From positions 1 through 64,000 of the forward strand of contig NZ_AUIG01000017.1 in assembly GCF_000423585.1 (NCBI RefSeq): 64,000 nt of DNA, in the 5' to 3' direction. This stretch comes from Salinimicrobium xinjiangense DSM 19287. Lineage in GTDB: Bacteria > Bacteroidota > Bacteroidia > Flavobacteriales > Flavobacteriaceae. The notes under the pieces are model-generated. The model saw only the letters and a program-made list of their open reading frames with translations, did no database searches and was not told the DNA's origin. Below, piece by piece: positions 14,968-24,116 of this stretch. Position 1 is the first letter of the stretch. The number at the start of each line of letters is the position of its first letter. Made by a program: the position numbers and the translations under genes.

Positions 14968-16641
14968 ATGAAGTATTTTTTTCAGACTCTGTTGATATTT
15001 CTTTTTTATTCTTGTGCAGCTCCACAGGAAAAAATAACAAATTCTCAAGGTTCTTTTAATCAGGAAAGGAATCTTATAGCGACTCCAAAACTCGTAGTAG
15101 GAGTGGTGGTGGACCAAATGCGCTACGATTATCTTACCCGGTTTTGGAACAGATATGGGGAAGATGGTTTTAAAAGATTAGTTTCTGAAGGTTACAACCT
15201 ACGGAATAATCATTTCAATTATATACCAACTTACACTGCCCCGGGTCATGCTTCTGTTTTTACCGGTTCTGCGCCCGAAACTCATGGTATTATTGGAAAT
15301 AACTGGTTCAATAAGTTTGAGAGGCAAATGGTTTATTGTGTTGAAGATGCGGGGGTAGAACCTGTGGGAACCCTGGATGATGCAGGAAAAATGTCACCTC
15401 ATAGACTTCTTACCACCACAGTTTCCGATGAGAACAGGCTGCACACCCAAATGCGTGGAAAGACAATTGGGGTGGGAATGAAAGATCGCGGTGCAATACT
15501 TCCGGCAGGGCATACCGCTAATGCTGCTTATTGGTTCCATGGACAAAATGAAGGAGTATGGATAAGCAGTTCCTTTTATTTTCAGGATCTTCCGCAGTGG
15601 GTAAAAGATTTTAATGCTGCAGGACATGTAGAAAGCTACCTGAAGCCATGGAATACTTTAGAAGATGTAAATACATATGTGGAAAGCGGAGAGGATCTGA
15701 ATATTTTCGAAGGCGGGTTCAGAGGTCAGGAGACTGCTGAATTCCCTTACGATCTTAAAGAATTGAGCGGACAAAATAGAGGCTATGACATCATAAAAGA
15801 AACTCCATTTGGGAATAACCTTACGCTGGATTTTGCTCTTGCCGCTATTGACGGAGAACAATTAGGTCAGGATGAATTTACCGACTTTTTAACTCTCAGC
15901 TTTTCTTCCCCCGATTATATTGGTCATAACTTCGGCGTGAATTCCAAAGAAATTCAGGATACTTATATGAGACTCGACAGAGATATAGCCAGGCTTTTAA
16001 AAGAGCTTGATGCCAAAGTAGGAGAGGGTAATTATACCTTATTTCTTACCGCAGACCATGGAGGAGTTCAGGTGCCAGCTTACCTGGAAACAGTAAAAGT
16101 CCCTTCAGGATATTTTGAAACATCTAATTTTAGAAATGATCTTGACACTTTTATTTCTCAAAAATTCAAATCTGATTCCTTAATTATGAACGTTTCTAAT
16201 GGACAGGTTTTCTTTGATTATGAGGAGATTGCCAAAAATGATATTTCAAGAGAGGAACTTCAAATGGAAATTGCGCATTATCTTTTGCAGTACGACAGGA
16301 TCAACCAGGTCTATACTCGCGAACAACTCGAGTCTTCATCTTATGGGAAAGGATTGGCTGCAGCTATTGATAATGGATTCCACCAGAAAAGAAGTGGCGA
16401 TGTCGTATATCTTTTAGATCCTTCTGTGATCTCATATTCCCGCACCGGCTCCACTCACGGCAGCGGACAAAATTATGATACTCACGCCCCGCTTATTTTC
16501 TTCGGAAAAGGAATAAAAGCCGGAAACAGCCTGGAAAGAACAGAAATTATAGACATTGCTCCAACTATTTCAGCTTTATTGGGAATTCCATTCCCTAATG
16601 GTTCAACCGGAAAACCTCTTGAGATGGTTCTTGAAAAATAA
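14968..16641 (+). CDS. pafA: PafA-type alkaline phosphatase lipoprotein
   Basis: PafA is a zinc-dependent phosphate monoesterase of the alkaline phosphatase superfamily that is made regardless of phosphate supply in Bacteroidota. The 557-residue product starts at ATG 14968 and has a short signal peptide ending in FYSC, so it is probably an envelope lipoprotein. Family residues are visible: metal Asp in VVDQMRYD, nucleophile Thr in YTAPGHASVFTG, the Lys/Arg pair in MKDRGAILPAGH, and metal ligands in SSPDYIGHNFG, TADHGGVQ and THGSGQNYDTHAPL. Substrate preference is inferred from family. It converges with the glycosyltransferase gene, stops three bases apart. Confidence 0.9.
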   Translation: MKYFFQTLLIFLFYSCAAPQEKITNSQGSFNQERNLIATPKLVVGVVVDQMRYDYLTRFWNRYGEDGFKRLVSEGYNLRNNHFNYIPTYTAPGHASVFTGSAPETHGIIGNNWFNKFERQMVYCVEDAGVEPVGTLDDAGKMSPHRLLTTTVSDENRLHTQMRGKTIGVGMKDRGAILPAGHTANAAYWFHGQNEGVWISSSFYFQDLPQWVKDFNAAGHVESYLKPWNTLEDVNTYVESGEDLNIFEGGFRGQETAEFPYDLKELSGQNRGYDIIKETPFGNNLTLDFALAAIDGEQLGQDEFTDFLTLSFSSPDYIGHNFGVNSKEIQDTYMRLDRDIARLLKELDAKVGEGNYTLFLTADHGGVQVPAYLETVKVPSGYFETSNFRNDLDTFISQKFKSDSLIMNVSNGQVFFDYEEIAKNDISREELQMEIAHYLLQYDRINQVYTREQLESSSYGKGLAAAIDNGFHQKRSGDVVYLLDPSVISYSRTGSTHGSGQNYDTHAPLIFFGKGIKAGNSLERTEIIDIAPTISALLGIPFPNGSTGKPLEMVLEK

Positions 16642-16644
16642 AAT

Positions 16645-17493
16645 TTAAAATAATTTTTCCAGCATTTTTCTATACCGGAGCCTTCTAATGAAGGCTCCTT
16701 CTTTTTGGTTTACCAAAAAAGGAATTTTTTGATGCTTTGCATTAAAATAGCCCTGAACATAATCCCTCATCAGTCCTAAATTTTTCTTTTTTGCAGCTAG
16801 TTTGGCAGAAGCTATAAGAGTGATGATAAAGCCATATCGCAGCTTGTAAAAAGCTTCTCCCTGCTTCAGTTTTGCGGCTTTATTATAGGTAGAGCCGGTA
16901 GGACGCAGGTGTTTCACAATCAGAGATGGAATTGTTCTAATTTTCCAGCCATGAAACAGGGCAAGCAGTTCATCTACCGTGTCCCAACCCATTGATGGTC
17001 TTAATCCTCCAATGGCCTTAAAACATTCCTTTCGATAGGCTTTCAGTGCTCCTCGAATGTGATCTTTATCCGTTAGATCTTCCACTACCCATTTTTCTTT
17101 TGACAGAATGTGACAAAATCCGCCGCACAATCCTACTTTGGGATCTTTGCTGAATTCTCCTGCAATAGTCTCTAAATAATGCTTAGGAAAAATCAGGTCC
17201 GCATCAAATTTGCAGATGATATCATAATCCTCATCCAGTTGGTCCCGTCCTTTTTGAAAAGCATTGACTACTTTGCTGCCCGGAAGATGGGCCTGGGAGG
17301 AGGTAGTTTTTACCAGAGAGATCCATGGATAGGCTGAAGCAAACTTTTTAATGATTTCTCCTGTTTCATCGTTGCTTTGGTCATCAACCACCACAAGTCT
17401 TTTCGGAAGCAGCGTTTGATTCACAAGGGAATCCAGAGTAAGGGAAATAAGATCTGCTTCGTTATGGGCGGGAATGACAATGTAAAATTTCAA
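16645..17493 (-). CDS. Family 2 glycosyltransferase
   Basis: The 282-residue protein has a GT-A fold N-terminus: IVIPAHNEAD at the start, VVVDDQSND near residue 37, and the metal-binding FDADLIFP near 93, which replaces the usual DxD. A likely catalytic base lies in the GWDTVDE stretch. The basic C-terminal part (residues 200-282) shows no clear transmembrane helix. Donor and acceptor are unknown. It is the last gene of a minus-strand set with a methyltransferase and a KAS III-like enzyme, but a 130-bp gap precedes it. The set suggests modification of a lipid or glycolipid. Confidence 0.85.
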   Translation of the reverse strand: MKFYIVIPAHNEADLISLTLDSLVNQTLLPKRLVVVDDQSNDETGEIIKKFASAYPWISLVKTTSSQAHLPGSKVVNAFQKGRDQLDEDYDIICKFDADLIFPKHYLETIAGEFSKDPKVGLCGGFCHILSKEKWVVEDLTDKDHIRGALKAYRKECFKAIGGLRPSMGWDTVDELLALFHGWKIRTIPSLIVKHLRPTGSTYNKAAKLKQGEAFYKLRYGFIITLIASAKLAAKKKNLGLMRDYVQGYFNAKHQKIPFLVNQKEGAFIRRLRYRKMLEKLF

Positions 17494-17623
17494 TGCTTCT
17501 GAAAGTTTCAGCTAATTTACAATTTTTGCCTGTCTGTTACAGAAGTAGTTTGATGTGGCTTGATCCCAAGGAATGGGAAGGGGAAATGATCCTCAACAGG
17601 GGTGTCAAAAATGGCATTTTTAA

Positions 17624-18148
17624 CTAGATTTTCTTTTCGGCGTAGACGGCGTAGTACCGCGGAGTAAACTTTCTCAGCAATGGTCGTAAACCAATTTTGT
17701 TTACAGGATTCGCCCACTTATGACGTTTTTTGATTTCCCAACCTGCCTTTTCGAGGAGCCAGTCAAACTGCCAGTCCTCAAACTCATGAAAATGCCGGTC
17801 CCATTTATCTGTTTTACTGCGATAGGCCGGGGAAAACCACAATCTCAACGGAACACTGGCTACGAGTTTCTCTGCTTTGATATCCCTAAGTGCATTATAG
17901 GGTGCAAGCATATGCTCAAAAATCTCGAAAGCAGTAACAATTTCGGCAGAAGTATTCTTTACAGCTGTGGTGTCCAGATCGAGATCCTCTCCGGAAGTAT
18001 TGGAAACAGAATATCCATGGCTTTCCATAACTTCCGAAAATGGATTTCTAACCCCCAGATCCAGAATGTTAGCGGGAGCCGGAGCTACAGCTTTTAAAAA
18101 TTCGATAGTTTCTTTATACCTTTTGTTCGGAAAGTTCTTTTCGTACAT
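17624..18148 (-). CDS. Class I SAM-dependent methyltransferase-like protein
   Basis: The 174-residue protein has a compact methyltransferase fold. NILDLGVRNPFSEVM near residues 28-42 is motif I in altered form, DLDLDT follows as the acidic loop, and AFEIFEHMLAPYNALRDI resembles motif IV of small-molecule methyltransferases. The C-terminal part reads SVPLRLWFSP and then HFHEFEDWQFDWLLEKAGW, common in glycan or lipid methyltransferases. It starts one base after the KAS III-like stop, so the two are coupled. The canonical GxGxG is replaced by LGVRNPF, so cofactor binding is probable rather than sure. The substrate is unknown. Confidence 0.72.
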   Translation of the reverse strand: MYEKNFPNKRYKETIEFLKAVAPAPANILDLGVRNPFSEVMESHGYSVSNTSGEDLDLDTTAVKNTSAEIVTAFEIFEHMLAPYNALRDIKAEKLVASVPLRLWFSPAYRSKTDKWDRHFHEFEDWQFDWLLEKAGWEIKKRHKWANPVNKIGLRPLLRKFTPRYYAVYAEKKI

Positions 18149-18149
18149 T

Positions 18150-19208
18150 CTAGAACTGGTACACTATAGCATTGATGTTCATCCCTGCTCCAACACTGGC
18201 AAGGATAATTATATCTCCTTTATTAATACTCTGATCTTCCATCTTACCTTTAAGAATAAGATCCAGGAGAGTTGGTACGGTAGCTACAGAACTATTTCCA
18301 AGTTTCTCTATTGTCATCGGCATAATGCCCGCAGGCGGTGTGGTTTGAAAAAGCCTGTAGAAGCGTTTAATAATGGCTTCATCCATCTTCTCATTGGCCT
18401 GGTGGATGAGGATCTTTTTGACATCTGTAATGCTCTTACCGCTTTTTTCCAAACAGGCTTTCATGGCATCCGGAACATGGCTAAGGGCGAACTCATATAT
18501 CTTTCTGCCGTGCATTTTTATGTAACGCCGGGAATCATTAACCTCTCGATTATTGGATTTTCCGAAGAAAATAAAATTAGCTTCATCGAAAGTATAAGAG
18601 GCAGTTTCATGCGCCAAAATTCCTCCTTCGTCATTGCTGGCTTCAATTACAGTTGCCCCTGCACCATCAGAATAGATCATGGAATCCCGATCATGTTTAT
18701 CCACAACTCTTGAAAGCGTCTCAGATCCTATAACCAGACACTTTTTGGCCATACCACTTTGAATAAATGCCTTGGCCTGAATCACGGCTTCTACCCATCC
18801 TGGGCATCCAAACAGGATATCATAGGCAACACAACCTGGGTTTTTTATACGGAGTTTGTGTTTTACCCGGGAGGCGAGACTAGGGACAGTATCACTTTGC
18901 ACATCGTTATGAAGGACATCTCCGTAATTATGAGCGACAATGATATAATCCAGCTCCTCAGGATTTATACCCGCATCTTCAATTGCACTGTTTGCAGCCA
19001 GATATGCGATATCTGAATTATTCAGTTCAGAATGTATATATCTGCGTTCGGCAATTCCTGTTATAGCCTTGAATTTTTCAATGATCACAGTATTGGACTG
19101 CTCAAAAGAAGAACCATCTTCATATAAAAATTCATGCTGCTGGAAGTCAGAATTTTTCTCAACCTTGTTTGGGATATAACTTCCTACCCCTGTAATTTTT
19201 ATGCTCAT
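18150..19208 (-). CDS. Beta-ketoacyl-ACP synthase III-like enzyme
   Basis: This thiolase-fold enzyme resembles FabH and should condense an acyl primer with a malonyl extender or transfer an acyl group. The catalytic triad can be read in the 352 residues: Cys135 in FGCPGWVEA, His269 in ILIHQANEKM, and Asn305 in LGNSSVATVP. It differs from housekeeping FabH in the long N-terminal region with EQSNTVIIEKFKAITGIAERRY. The gene leads a cassette with a methyltransferase and a glycosyltransferase, and no other fatty-acid synthesis genes are near. That context suggests a specialised lipid role, which is inference. Confidence 0.85.
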   Translation of the reverse strand: MSIKITGVGSYIPNKVEKNSDFQQHEFLYEDGSSFEQSNTVIIEKFKAITGIAERRYIHSELNNSDIAYLAANSAIEDAGINPEELDYIIVAHNYGDVLHNDVQSDTVPSLASRVKHKLRIKNPGCVAYDILFGCPGWVEAVIQAKAFIQSGMAKKCLVIGSETLSRVVDKHDRDSMIYSDGAGATVIEASNDEGGILAHETASYTFDEANFIFFGKSNNREVNDSRRYIKMHGRKIYEFALSHVPDAMKACLEKSGKSITDVKKILIHQANEKMDEAIIKRFYRLFQTTPPAGIMPMTIEKLGNSSVATVPTLLDLILKGKMEDQSINKGDIIILASVGAGMNINAIVYQF

Positions 19209-19237
19209 TCTCTGTCTGTTATACGATCGACATCTAC

Positions 19238-19245
19238 CAAAATTA
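19238..19245 (-). promoter_or_regulatory. Possible -7 box for the KAS III cassette
   Basis: CAAAATTA on the plus strand reads TAATTTTG on the minus strand, matching TAnnTTTG, 29 bases before the KAS III-like start. No -33 element is obvious. Confidence 0.4.
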
Positions 19246-19393
19246 ATAAATGTAATGCCGGTTTCCCCTCTTTTTTATAGAAAAAATTCAGATTTGCGAC
19301 ATCTTCAAAAGATGAATTAAATTTATTTCATATGATTAAAAATCATACCAAAAATTCAAGTTTCGTTAAGAAGATGTTAATAAAATAAAATAG

Positions 19394-19423
19394 AAAAAAA
19401 CCGAAGGTGGAGTGCCTTCGGTT
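19394..19423 (-). terminator. Intrinsic terminator after gcvP
   Basis: AACCGAAGG (19399-19407) pairs with CCTTCGGTT (19415-19423), loop TGGAGTG. Read on the minus strand it is followed by a T run (complement of the A residues at 19394-19400). It lies ten bases past the gcvP stop. Confidence 0.9.
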
Positions 19424-19432
19424 GTTATTAGC

Positions 19433-22285
19433 TTAATCTTCCATATATTCTTCTATGGGAGCGCAGGTACAAATGAGATTTCGGTCCCCAAAAGCTTCAT
19501 CCACTCTTCTTATTGAAGGCCAGAATTTATTTTCTGCCAGGTAATCAATGGGGAAAGCTGCTTTTTCACGGGTATACGGGAATTTCCAATCGTCTGATGT
19601 TAACATTCCCAGTGTGTGAGGAGAATTTTTAAGCACGTTATTGGGTTCATCTGCAGAGGCTTCATCTATTTCTTTTCTAATAGAAATAAGTGCATCACAG
19701 AATCTATCCAGTTCGGCCTTGCTCTCGCTTTCGGTAGGTTCGATCATCAGGGTTCCGGCTACAGGGAAAGATACTGTGGGTGCATGGAATCCATAATCGA
19801 TTAACCTCTTAGCAATGTCTGTTACCTCAATTCCTTTGCTTTTGAATGGGCGGCAGTCTACGATCATTTCGTGAGCTGCTCTTCCACGCTCACCACTATA
19901 GAGTGTCTTATAGTGCTCTTCAATACGGGCTTTAATATAATTGGCATTTAAAATGGCAAATTGAGTTGACCTTTTAAGGCCTTCGGCTCCCAGCATCTTG
20001 ATGTACCCATAAGATATAAGGCACACTAATGCAGATCCCCAGGGGGCTGCAGAGATTGCTGTTATTGCATCATCTCCTCCTGTTGGGATCACCGGGTTCC
20101 CCGGAAGGAAGGGTACCAGTTGCTCAGCCACACAAATAGGACCCACTCCGGGACCACCGCCACCATGCGGAATCGCAAAGGTCTTGTGCAGGTTGAGGTG
20201 ACATACATCGGCACCGATAGCTCCGGGACTGGTTAGACCTACCTGAGCGTTCATGTTGGCTCCATCCATATAAACCTGTCCGCCATACTCGTGGATAGTA
20301 TCAATAATTTCAATAATGGCCGATTCGAATACTCCGTGGGTGGAAGGATAAGTAACCATGAGCGCAGCAAGATTATCCTTGTGCTTAATAGCCTTCTCTC
20401 TCAGGTCATCTACATCGATGTTTCCTGATTCAGTTGATTTCGTTACTACTACCTTCATTCCCGCCATTACTGCCGATGCCGGATTGGTTCCATGGGCAGA
20501 AGATGGGATGAGACAGATATTTCGATGAGATTCTCCTCTTGATTCATGGTATTTACGAATTACCATGAGTCCGGCATATTCTCCCTGTGCTCCGGAATTT
20601 GGCTGAAGGGAAGTCCCTGCAAAACCGGTTATTTCATTAAGTTGTTCCTCAAGTCTCTTTAATACGATCTGGTAACCCTCTGCCTGCTCAACAGGAACAA
20701 ACGGGTGAAGATTCCCCCACTGCGGATAACTTATTGGAAGCATCTCTGCAGCCGCATTAAGTTTCATGGTACATGATCCCAAAGAGATCATGGAATGGTT
20801 AAGAGAAAGATCCTTTCTCTCAAGTTTTTTGATATATCGCATCAACTCTGTTTCTGAATGATAAGAGTTGAAAACATCATTTTTGAGGAATTCAGTTTTC
20901 CGCTCCACAGAAGCCGGGATGTGATTATTTTCTGATAGTTTAGAAACTGTGATGGTTTCTTTCCCTGCAGCTTCAGCAAAAATTGCAAGAATGGTATTTA
21001 TATCGTCAAGATTGACAGTCTCATTAAGAGACATAGCAACAACATCTTGAGCAGGATAGTAGAAATTCACCTCATTTCTTTCAGCAATCTCCTTGATCTT
21101 AGCTGCATCAGCTTTGATCAAAACGGTATCAAAGAAAGAGGAATTCAGTTGAGAATATCCAAGGCTCTCAATACTTTCAGCAACAGTTACGGCAGACCGG
21201 TGTACCCTGTCTGCAATAAATTTCAATCCTCGGGGACCATGGTAAACGGCATACATTCCCGCCATTACTGCCAATAATACCTGGGCAGTACAAATATTGG
21301 AAGTGGCCTTGTCTCTTTTAATATGCTGCTCCCTTGTTTGAAGAGCCATTCTAAGAGCAAAATTCCCGTCGGTATCTTTTGTAACTCCAATGATCCTTCC
21401 GGGGATATTACGCTTGTATTCCTCTTTTGTGGCAAAATACGCAGCGTGTGGACCTCCGTATCCTAATGGAATTCCAAATCTCTGGGTTGTTCCCACTACT
21501 ACATCAACGCCAAATTCTCCCGGAGCACGTAGCTTAACAAGGCTCAGAATATCTGCAGCAACAGCTGTCTTAATATTGTTTTCCTTTGCTTTAGCAACAA
21601 AATGTGAATAGTCATATACATGCCCCATTCTTCCGGGATACTGAAGGAATGCACCGAAGAATTCATTTGAAAAATCAAATTCTTCATGATCTCCAAAAAC
21701 CAGTTCAATTCCGAGCGGAATTGCTCGGGTTTTAAGTACATCTATAGTTTGCGGAAGTACCAGTTCAGAAACAAAGAACTTATTAACTTCATTCTTCTTC
21801 TGGTTACGCTCCCTTACTTCGTAAAGCAGAGACATAGCTTCGGCTGCCGCAGTGCCCTCATCCAGAAGAGAGGCGTTGGCAAGTTCCATTCCGGTAAGAT
21901 CGGCAACGACGGTCTGGAAATTCAGTAGAGCTTCCAGTCTTCCCTGGGCAATCTCTGCCTGGTACGGAGTATAAGCCGTGTACCAACCCGGATTTTCCAG
22001 TATATTCCGCTGAATTACCGGCGGAGTTATGGATTGGTGATATCCAAGTCCAATATATGTTCTGAAAATTTTATTTTTGGCAGCCAGTGCTATATTGTGA
22101 GCAAGATATTCATGTTCACTCATGGCGGGGGCAAGCTCAAGATCTTTTTTCAATCTAATATCATCCGGAAGAGTTTCGTAAATTAACTGATCTATAGAAT
22201 CAACTCCAACCGTCTTCAACATGTCCTGAAGATCATGTTCCCGGGGGCCTATATGACGTGAGGCAAAAGAATAAGTATTCATCAA
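19433..22285 (-). CDS. gcvP: Glycine dehydrogenase (decarboxylating), P protein
   Basis: The P protein decarboxylates glycine with pyridoxal phosphate and passes the aminomethyl group to the lipoyl H protein in the glycine cleavage system. The 950-residue product is the single-chain form (fused alpha and beta halves). Landmarks are the N-terminal [14 protein letters not shown], the [14 protein letters not shown] stretch, the glycine-rich [15 protein letters not shown], and the PLP-lysine region [19 protein letters not shown]. gcvT and gcvH are not adjacent. No glycine riboswitch fold is apparent upstream. It is transcribed alone, divergent from a membrane protein gene. Confidence 0.96.
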   Translation of the reverse strand: MMNTYSFASRHIGPREHDLQDMLKTVGVDSIDQLIYETLPDDIRLKKDLELAPAMSEHEYLAHNIALAAKNKIFRTYIGLGYHQSITPPVIQRNILENPGWYTAYTPYQAEIAQGRLEALLNFQTVVADLTGMELANASLLDEGTAAAEAMSLLYEVRERNQKKNEVNKFFVSELVLPQTIDVLKTRAIPLGIELVFGDHEEFDFSNEFFGAFLQYPGRMGHVYDYSHFVAKAKENNIKTAVAADILSLVKLRAPGEFGVDVVVGTTQRFGIPLGYGGPHAAYFATKEEYKRNIPGRIIGVTKDTDGNFALRMALQTREQHIKRDKATSNICTAQVLLAVMAGMYAVYHGPRGLKFIADRVHRSAVTVAESIESLGYSQLNSSFFDTVLIKADAAKIKEIAERNEVNFYYPAQDVVAMSLNETVNLDDINTILAIFAEAAGKETITVSKLSENNHIPASVERKTEFLKNDVFNSYHSETELMRYIKKLERKDLSLNHSMISLGSCTMKLNAAAEMLPISYPQWGNLHPFVPVEQAEGYQIVLKRLEEQLNEITGFAGTSLQPNSGAQGEYAGLMVIRKYHESRGESHRNICLIPSSAHGTNPASAVMAGMKVVVTKSTESGNIDVDDLREKAIKHKDNLAALMVTYPSTHGVFESAIIEIIDTIHEYGGQVYMDGANMNAQVGLTSPGAIGADVCHLNLHKTFAIPHGGGGPGVGPICVAEQLVPFLPGNPVIPTGGDDAITAISAAPWGSALVCLISYGYIKMLGAEGLKRSTQFAILNANYIKARIEEHYKTLYSGERGRAAHEMIVDCRPFKSKGIEVTDIAKRLIDYGFHAPTVSFPVAGTLMIEPTESESKAELDRFCDALISIRKEIDEASADEPNNVLKNSPHTLGMLTSDDWKFPYTREKAAFPIDYLAENKFWPSIRRVDEAFGDRNLICTCAPIEEYMED

Positions 22286-22389
22286 ATAAAAGTTGTGTTT
22301 CGAGGAGCGAAAATACGGAATTATAACCTAATTTTTAATGATTTGAAGGAGCAAGATTTGTTAAGTTTTATAAGCTTCCATAACAGGAT

Positions 22390-23211
22390 ATGAGTGCCAC
22401 AAAGAAGTTTTTAGATGTTTACATCAACAGTAGTATTCATGTGGCAGTGGCGGTAGTTTCCCTGGTGACGATCACCAATCTGCATTTTAATTTAACGACA
22501 GATAAAAGCCTTCTTATTTTTGTATTTTTCGGGACCATCACAGGCTACAATTTTGTGAAATTTTCAGGTGTGGTAAAATTGTATCACCGCAATCTTGCTA
22601 AAAGCCTCAAAATTATCCGTTTTGTTTCCCTTTTTAGTCTGCTGGGTCTGTTAATTACTCTGTTCCTGGTCCCTTTAAAGGTCTTGCTGTGGAGTGCAGG
22701 CTTTGGCCTTCTAACCTTACTTTATGCACTCCCCGTTTTTGGCAGACAAAAAAACCTTAGAAGTGTATCGGGATTGAAAATTTTCATAATTGCTATTGTC
22801 TGGGCAGGGGTGACTGTAGTGCTGCCAATAACAAGCAACCAAAATGTCATTTTTGAAACTATAGGACTTGAATTTTCTCAGCGGTTTTTCCTCGTGCTGG
22901 TTTGGATCCTGCCGTTTGAGATAAGAGATCTTAAATATGATCTCCAGCAATTAGGTACAATTCCGCAGCGGGTTGGTGTTACAGCAACAAAGATAATTGG
23001 ATTGGTAATCCTTTTAGCCGTAGTGGTATTGGAGATTTTGAAGAATTACTCTACCCTTGAAAGTATATTGGCAGTTATCCTTACTGCTATTGTAACAGCT
23101 GTGATGGTCTGGAAGTCAAATGAAGATCAATCCCGGTATTTTACTGCTCTTTGGGTTGAAGGGATTCCGGTACTGTGGTTAATGTTTCTTTTGCTCCTGA
23201 GAAGCCTGTGA
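22390..23211 (+). CDS. UbiA-like membrane protein with degenerate first motif
   Basis: The 273-residue protein has about eight or nine transmembrane helices and looks like the UbiA prenyltransferase superfamily. The second aspartate motif is present as D180-L-K-Y-D184 in FEIRDLKYDLQQLG, followed by GTIPQRVG, which resembles the family's GxxTLPxRxG. The first motif, normally NDxxD, is YNFVKF at residues 53-58: the Asn stays but both Asp positions are Phe. It may therefore lack normal prenyl-diphosphate chemistry. It stands alone, divergent from gcvP, and its last 33 bases overlap the end of the small zinc-binding protein gene on the other strand. Substrate and role are unknown. Confidence 0.68.
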   Translation: MSATKKFLDVYINSSIHVAVAVVSLVTITNLHFNLTTDKSLLIFVFFGTITGYNFVKFSGVVKLYHRNLAKSLKIIRFVSLFSLLGLLITLFLVPLKVLLWSAGFGLLTLLYALPVFGRQKNLRSVSGLKIFIIAIVWAGVTVVLPITSNQNVIFETIGLEFSQRFFLVLVWILPFEIRDLKYDLQQLGTIPQRVGVTATKIIGLVILLAVVVLEILKNYSTLESILAVILTAIVTAVMVWKSNEDQSRYFTALWVEGIPVLWLMFLLLLRSL

Positions 23212-23457
23212 ATTGCCGTTATTCATTTTTTTCCTGAAATTTTCTTTTTCACTGGAGGAGCAGGATTTTAAATTGGCTTTTTTTAGGAGGGAAGACAGCT
23301 TCTTATTATTGTGCTGGTAGTCTTTGCAGGTCCTGCATAAATATATATGGAGCTTAAGCCTTAATTTCTCTTTGAGATTTGCCTCCCGGTATTCGGCTTT
23401 GGTGCAAAGGCTTGCTGCTTCTGCACAACTTAGTTTCATAAGACTTAATCCCTTCAT
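23179..23457 (-). CDS. Small ZAS-like protein, possible soluble anti-sigma factor
   Basis: The 92-residue protein has the HxxxCxxC zinc-binding pattern of anti-sigma domains (HIYLCRTC, around residues 52-59) and a nearby N-terminal pair of cysteines in LSCAEAASLC. The remaining Lys-rich tail has no transmembrane helix. It begins one base after the stop of the ECF sigma gene and is surely co-transcribed with it. A second in-frame ATG at 23439 gives a start MKLSC that fits the domain better. I infer that it binds and restrains the sigma factor in response to a cytoplasmic signal such as redox state. Its last 33 bases overlap the convergent UbiA-like gene. Confidence 0.7.
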   Translation of the reverse strand: MKGLSLMKLSCAEAASLCTKAEYREANLKEKLRLKLHIYLCRTCKDYQHNNKKLSSLLKKANLKSCSSSEKENFRKKMNNGNSQASQEQKKH

Positions 23458-23458
23458 A

Positions 23459-24010
23459 TTAAAACCAGTTTTTCTCCAGGCATTTAGCCAGAGAAGTTCT
23501 GGCTCTGTGAATAATCACCCAAAGGTTAGACGGACTTATATTAAATTCATTACAGATGGTTTCTGTATCAATTCCGTCAATTGTTTTCATTTTAAAGATC
23601 TGGGCCTGTTTTTCATTAAGTTGATCCAGGCATTCAAGAATTGCGAGCCCCAGTTCGGTATTTTCCATACGATCTTCGGCAGTCATGTCAGAAAGATCTG
23701 CCACCTTCTCTTCCAGCCAGTCTCCTTCATCCTCACTATTCGGGAAATTCATCTTTACCTCGGCCTGTCCCTTACCGGAATTGATCCTGCGGTAATGATC
23801 AATGATCTTTCGCTTTAAAATTGAGATAAGCCAGGTTCTTTCTGTAGCATCGCCCTTAAAATTCTTCATGGAATTAAGGCCTGCCAAAAAAGTTTCCGAA
23901 ATAATATCATTCGCCACTTCCCGGTCATTTACGCGCACAATGGTATAGTTGAACAGGTAATCTGCATACCTGTCAACCCATTTATCGGGGTTAAGAACGT
24001 TTTCTTCCAT
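23459..24010 (-). CDS. ECF-type RNA polymerase sigma factor
   Basis: The 183-residue protein has sigma region 2 (DYLFNYTIVRVNDREVANDI, then ISETFLAGL, and TWLISILKRKIIDHYRR) and region 4 with a helix-turn-helix (QIFKMKTIDGIDTETICNEF, then NISPSNLWVIIHRAR). An acidic linker of about 50 residues lies between them. Regions 1 and 3 are missing, as expected for an ECF factor. It is followed at once by a small ZAS-like gene, the usual sigma/anti-sigma layout. A TATTTTTG box lies 20 bases upstream, which suggests a housekeeping promoter. The regulon is unknown. Confidence 0.9.
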   Translation of the reverse strand: MEENVLNPDKWVDRYADYLFNYTIVRVNDREVANDIISETFLAGLNSMKNFKGDATERTWLISILKRKIIDHYRRINSGKGQAEVKMNFPNSEDEGDWLEEKVADLSDMTAEDRMENTELGLAILECLDQLNEKQAQIFKMKTIDGIDTETICNEFNISPSNLWVIIHRARTSLAKCLEKNWF

Positions 24011-24029
24011 CTTGGTGGCTGGTGTCTCT

Positions 24030-24037
24030 CAAAAATA
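24030..24037 (-). promoter_or_regulatory. -7 promoter box for the sigma operon
   Basis: CAAAAATA on the plus strand reads TATTTTTG on the minus strand, matching TAnnTTTG. It would give a leader of roughly 13 bases before ATG 24010. The -33 element is not clear. Confidence 0.5.
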
Positions 24038-24116
24038 GGAAAAGATTTGGTTAATACTTTCTGAAGTTTCACCAAACCTTTTCTAATGCTGCGGAAGTCA
24101 GGGGTATTCCGATCTT

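Noticed and set aside
17494-17717. A possible small gene between the glycosyltransferase and methyltransferase (66 codons)
   Set aside because: It overlaps the methyltransferase 3' end in another frame and shows no conserved features. The 130-bp gap looks non-coding.
22286-22389. Glycine riboswitch upstream of gcvP
   Set aside because: The 104-bp spacer is too short for the tandem riboswitch and shows no glycine aptamer core.
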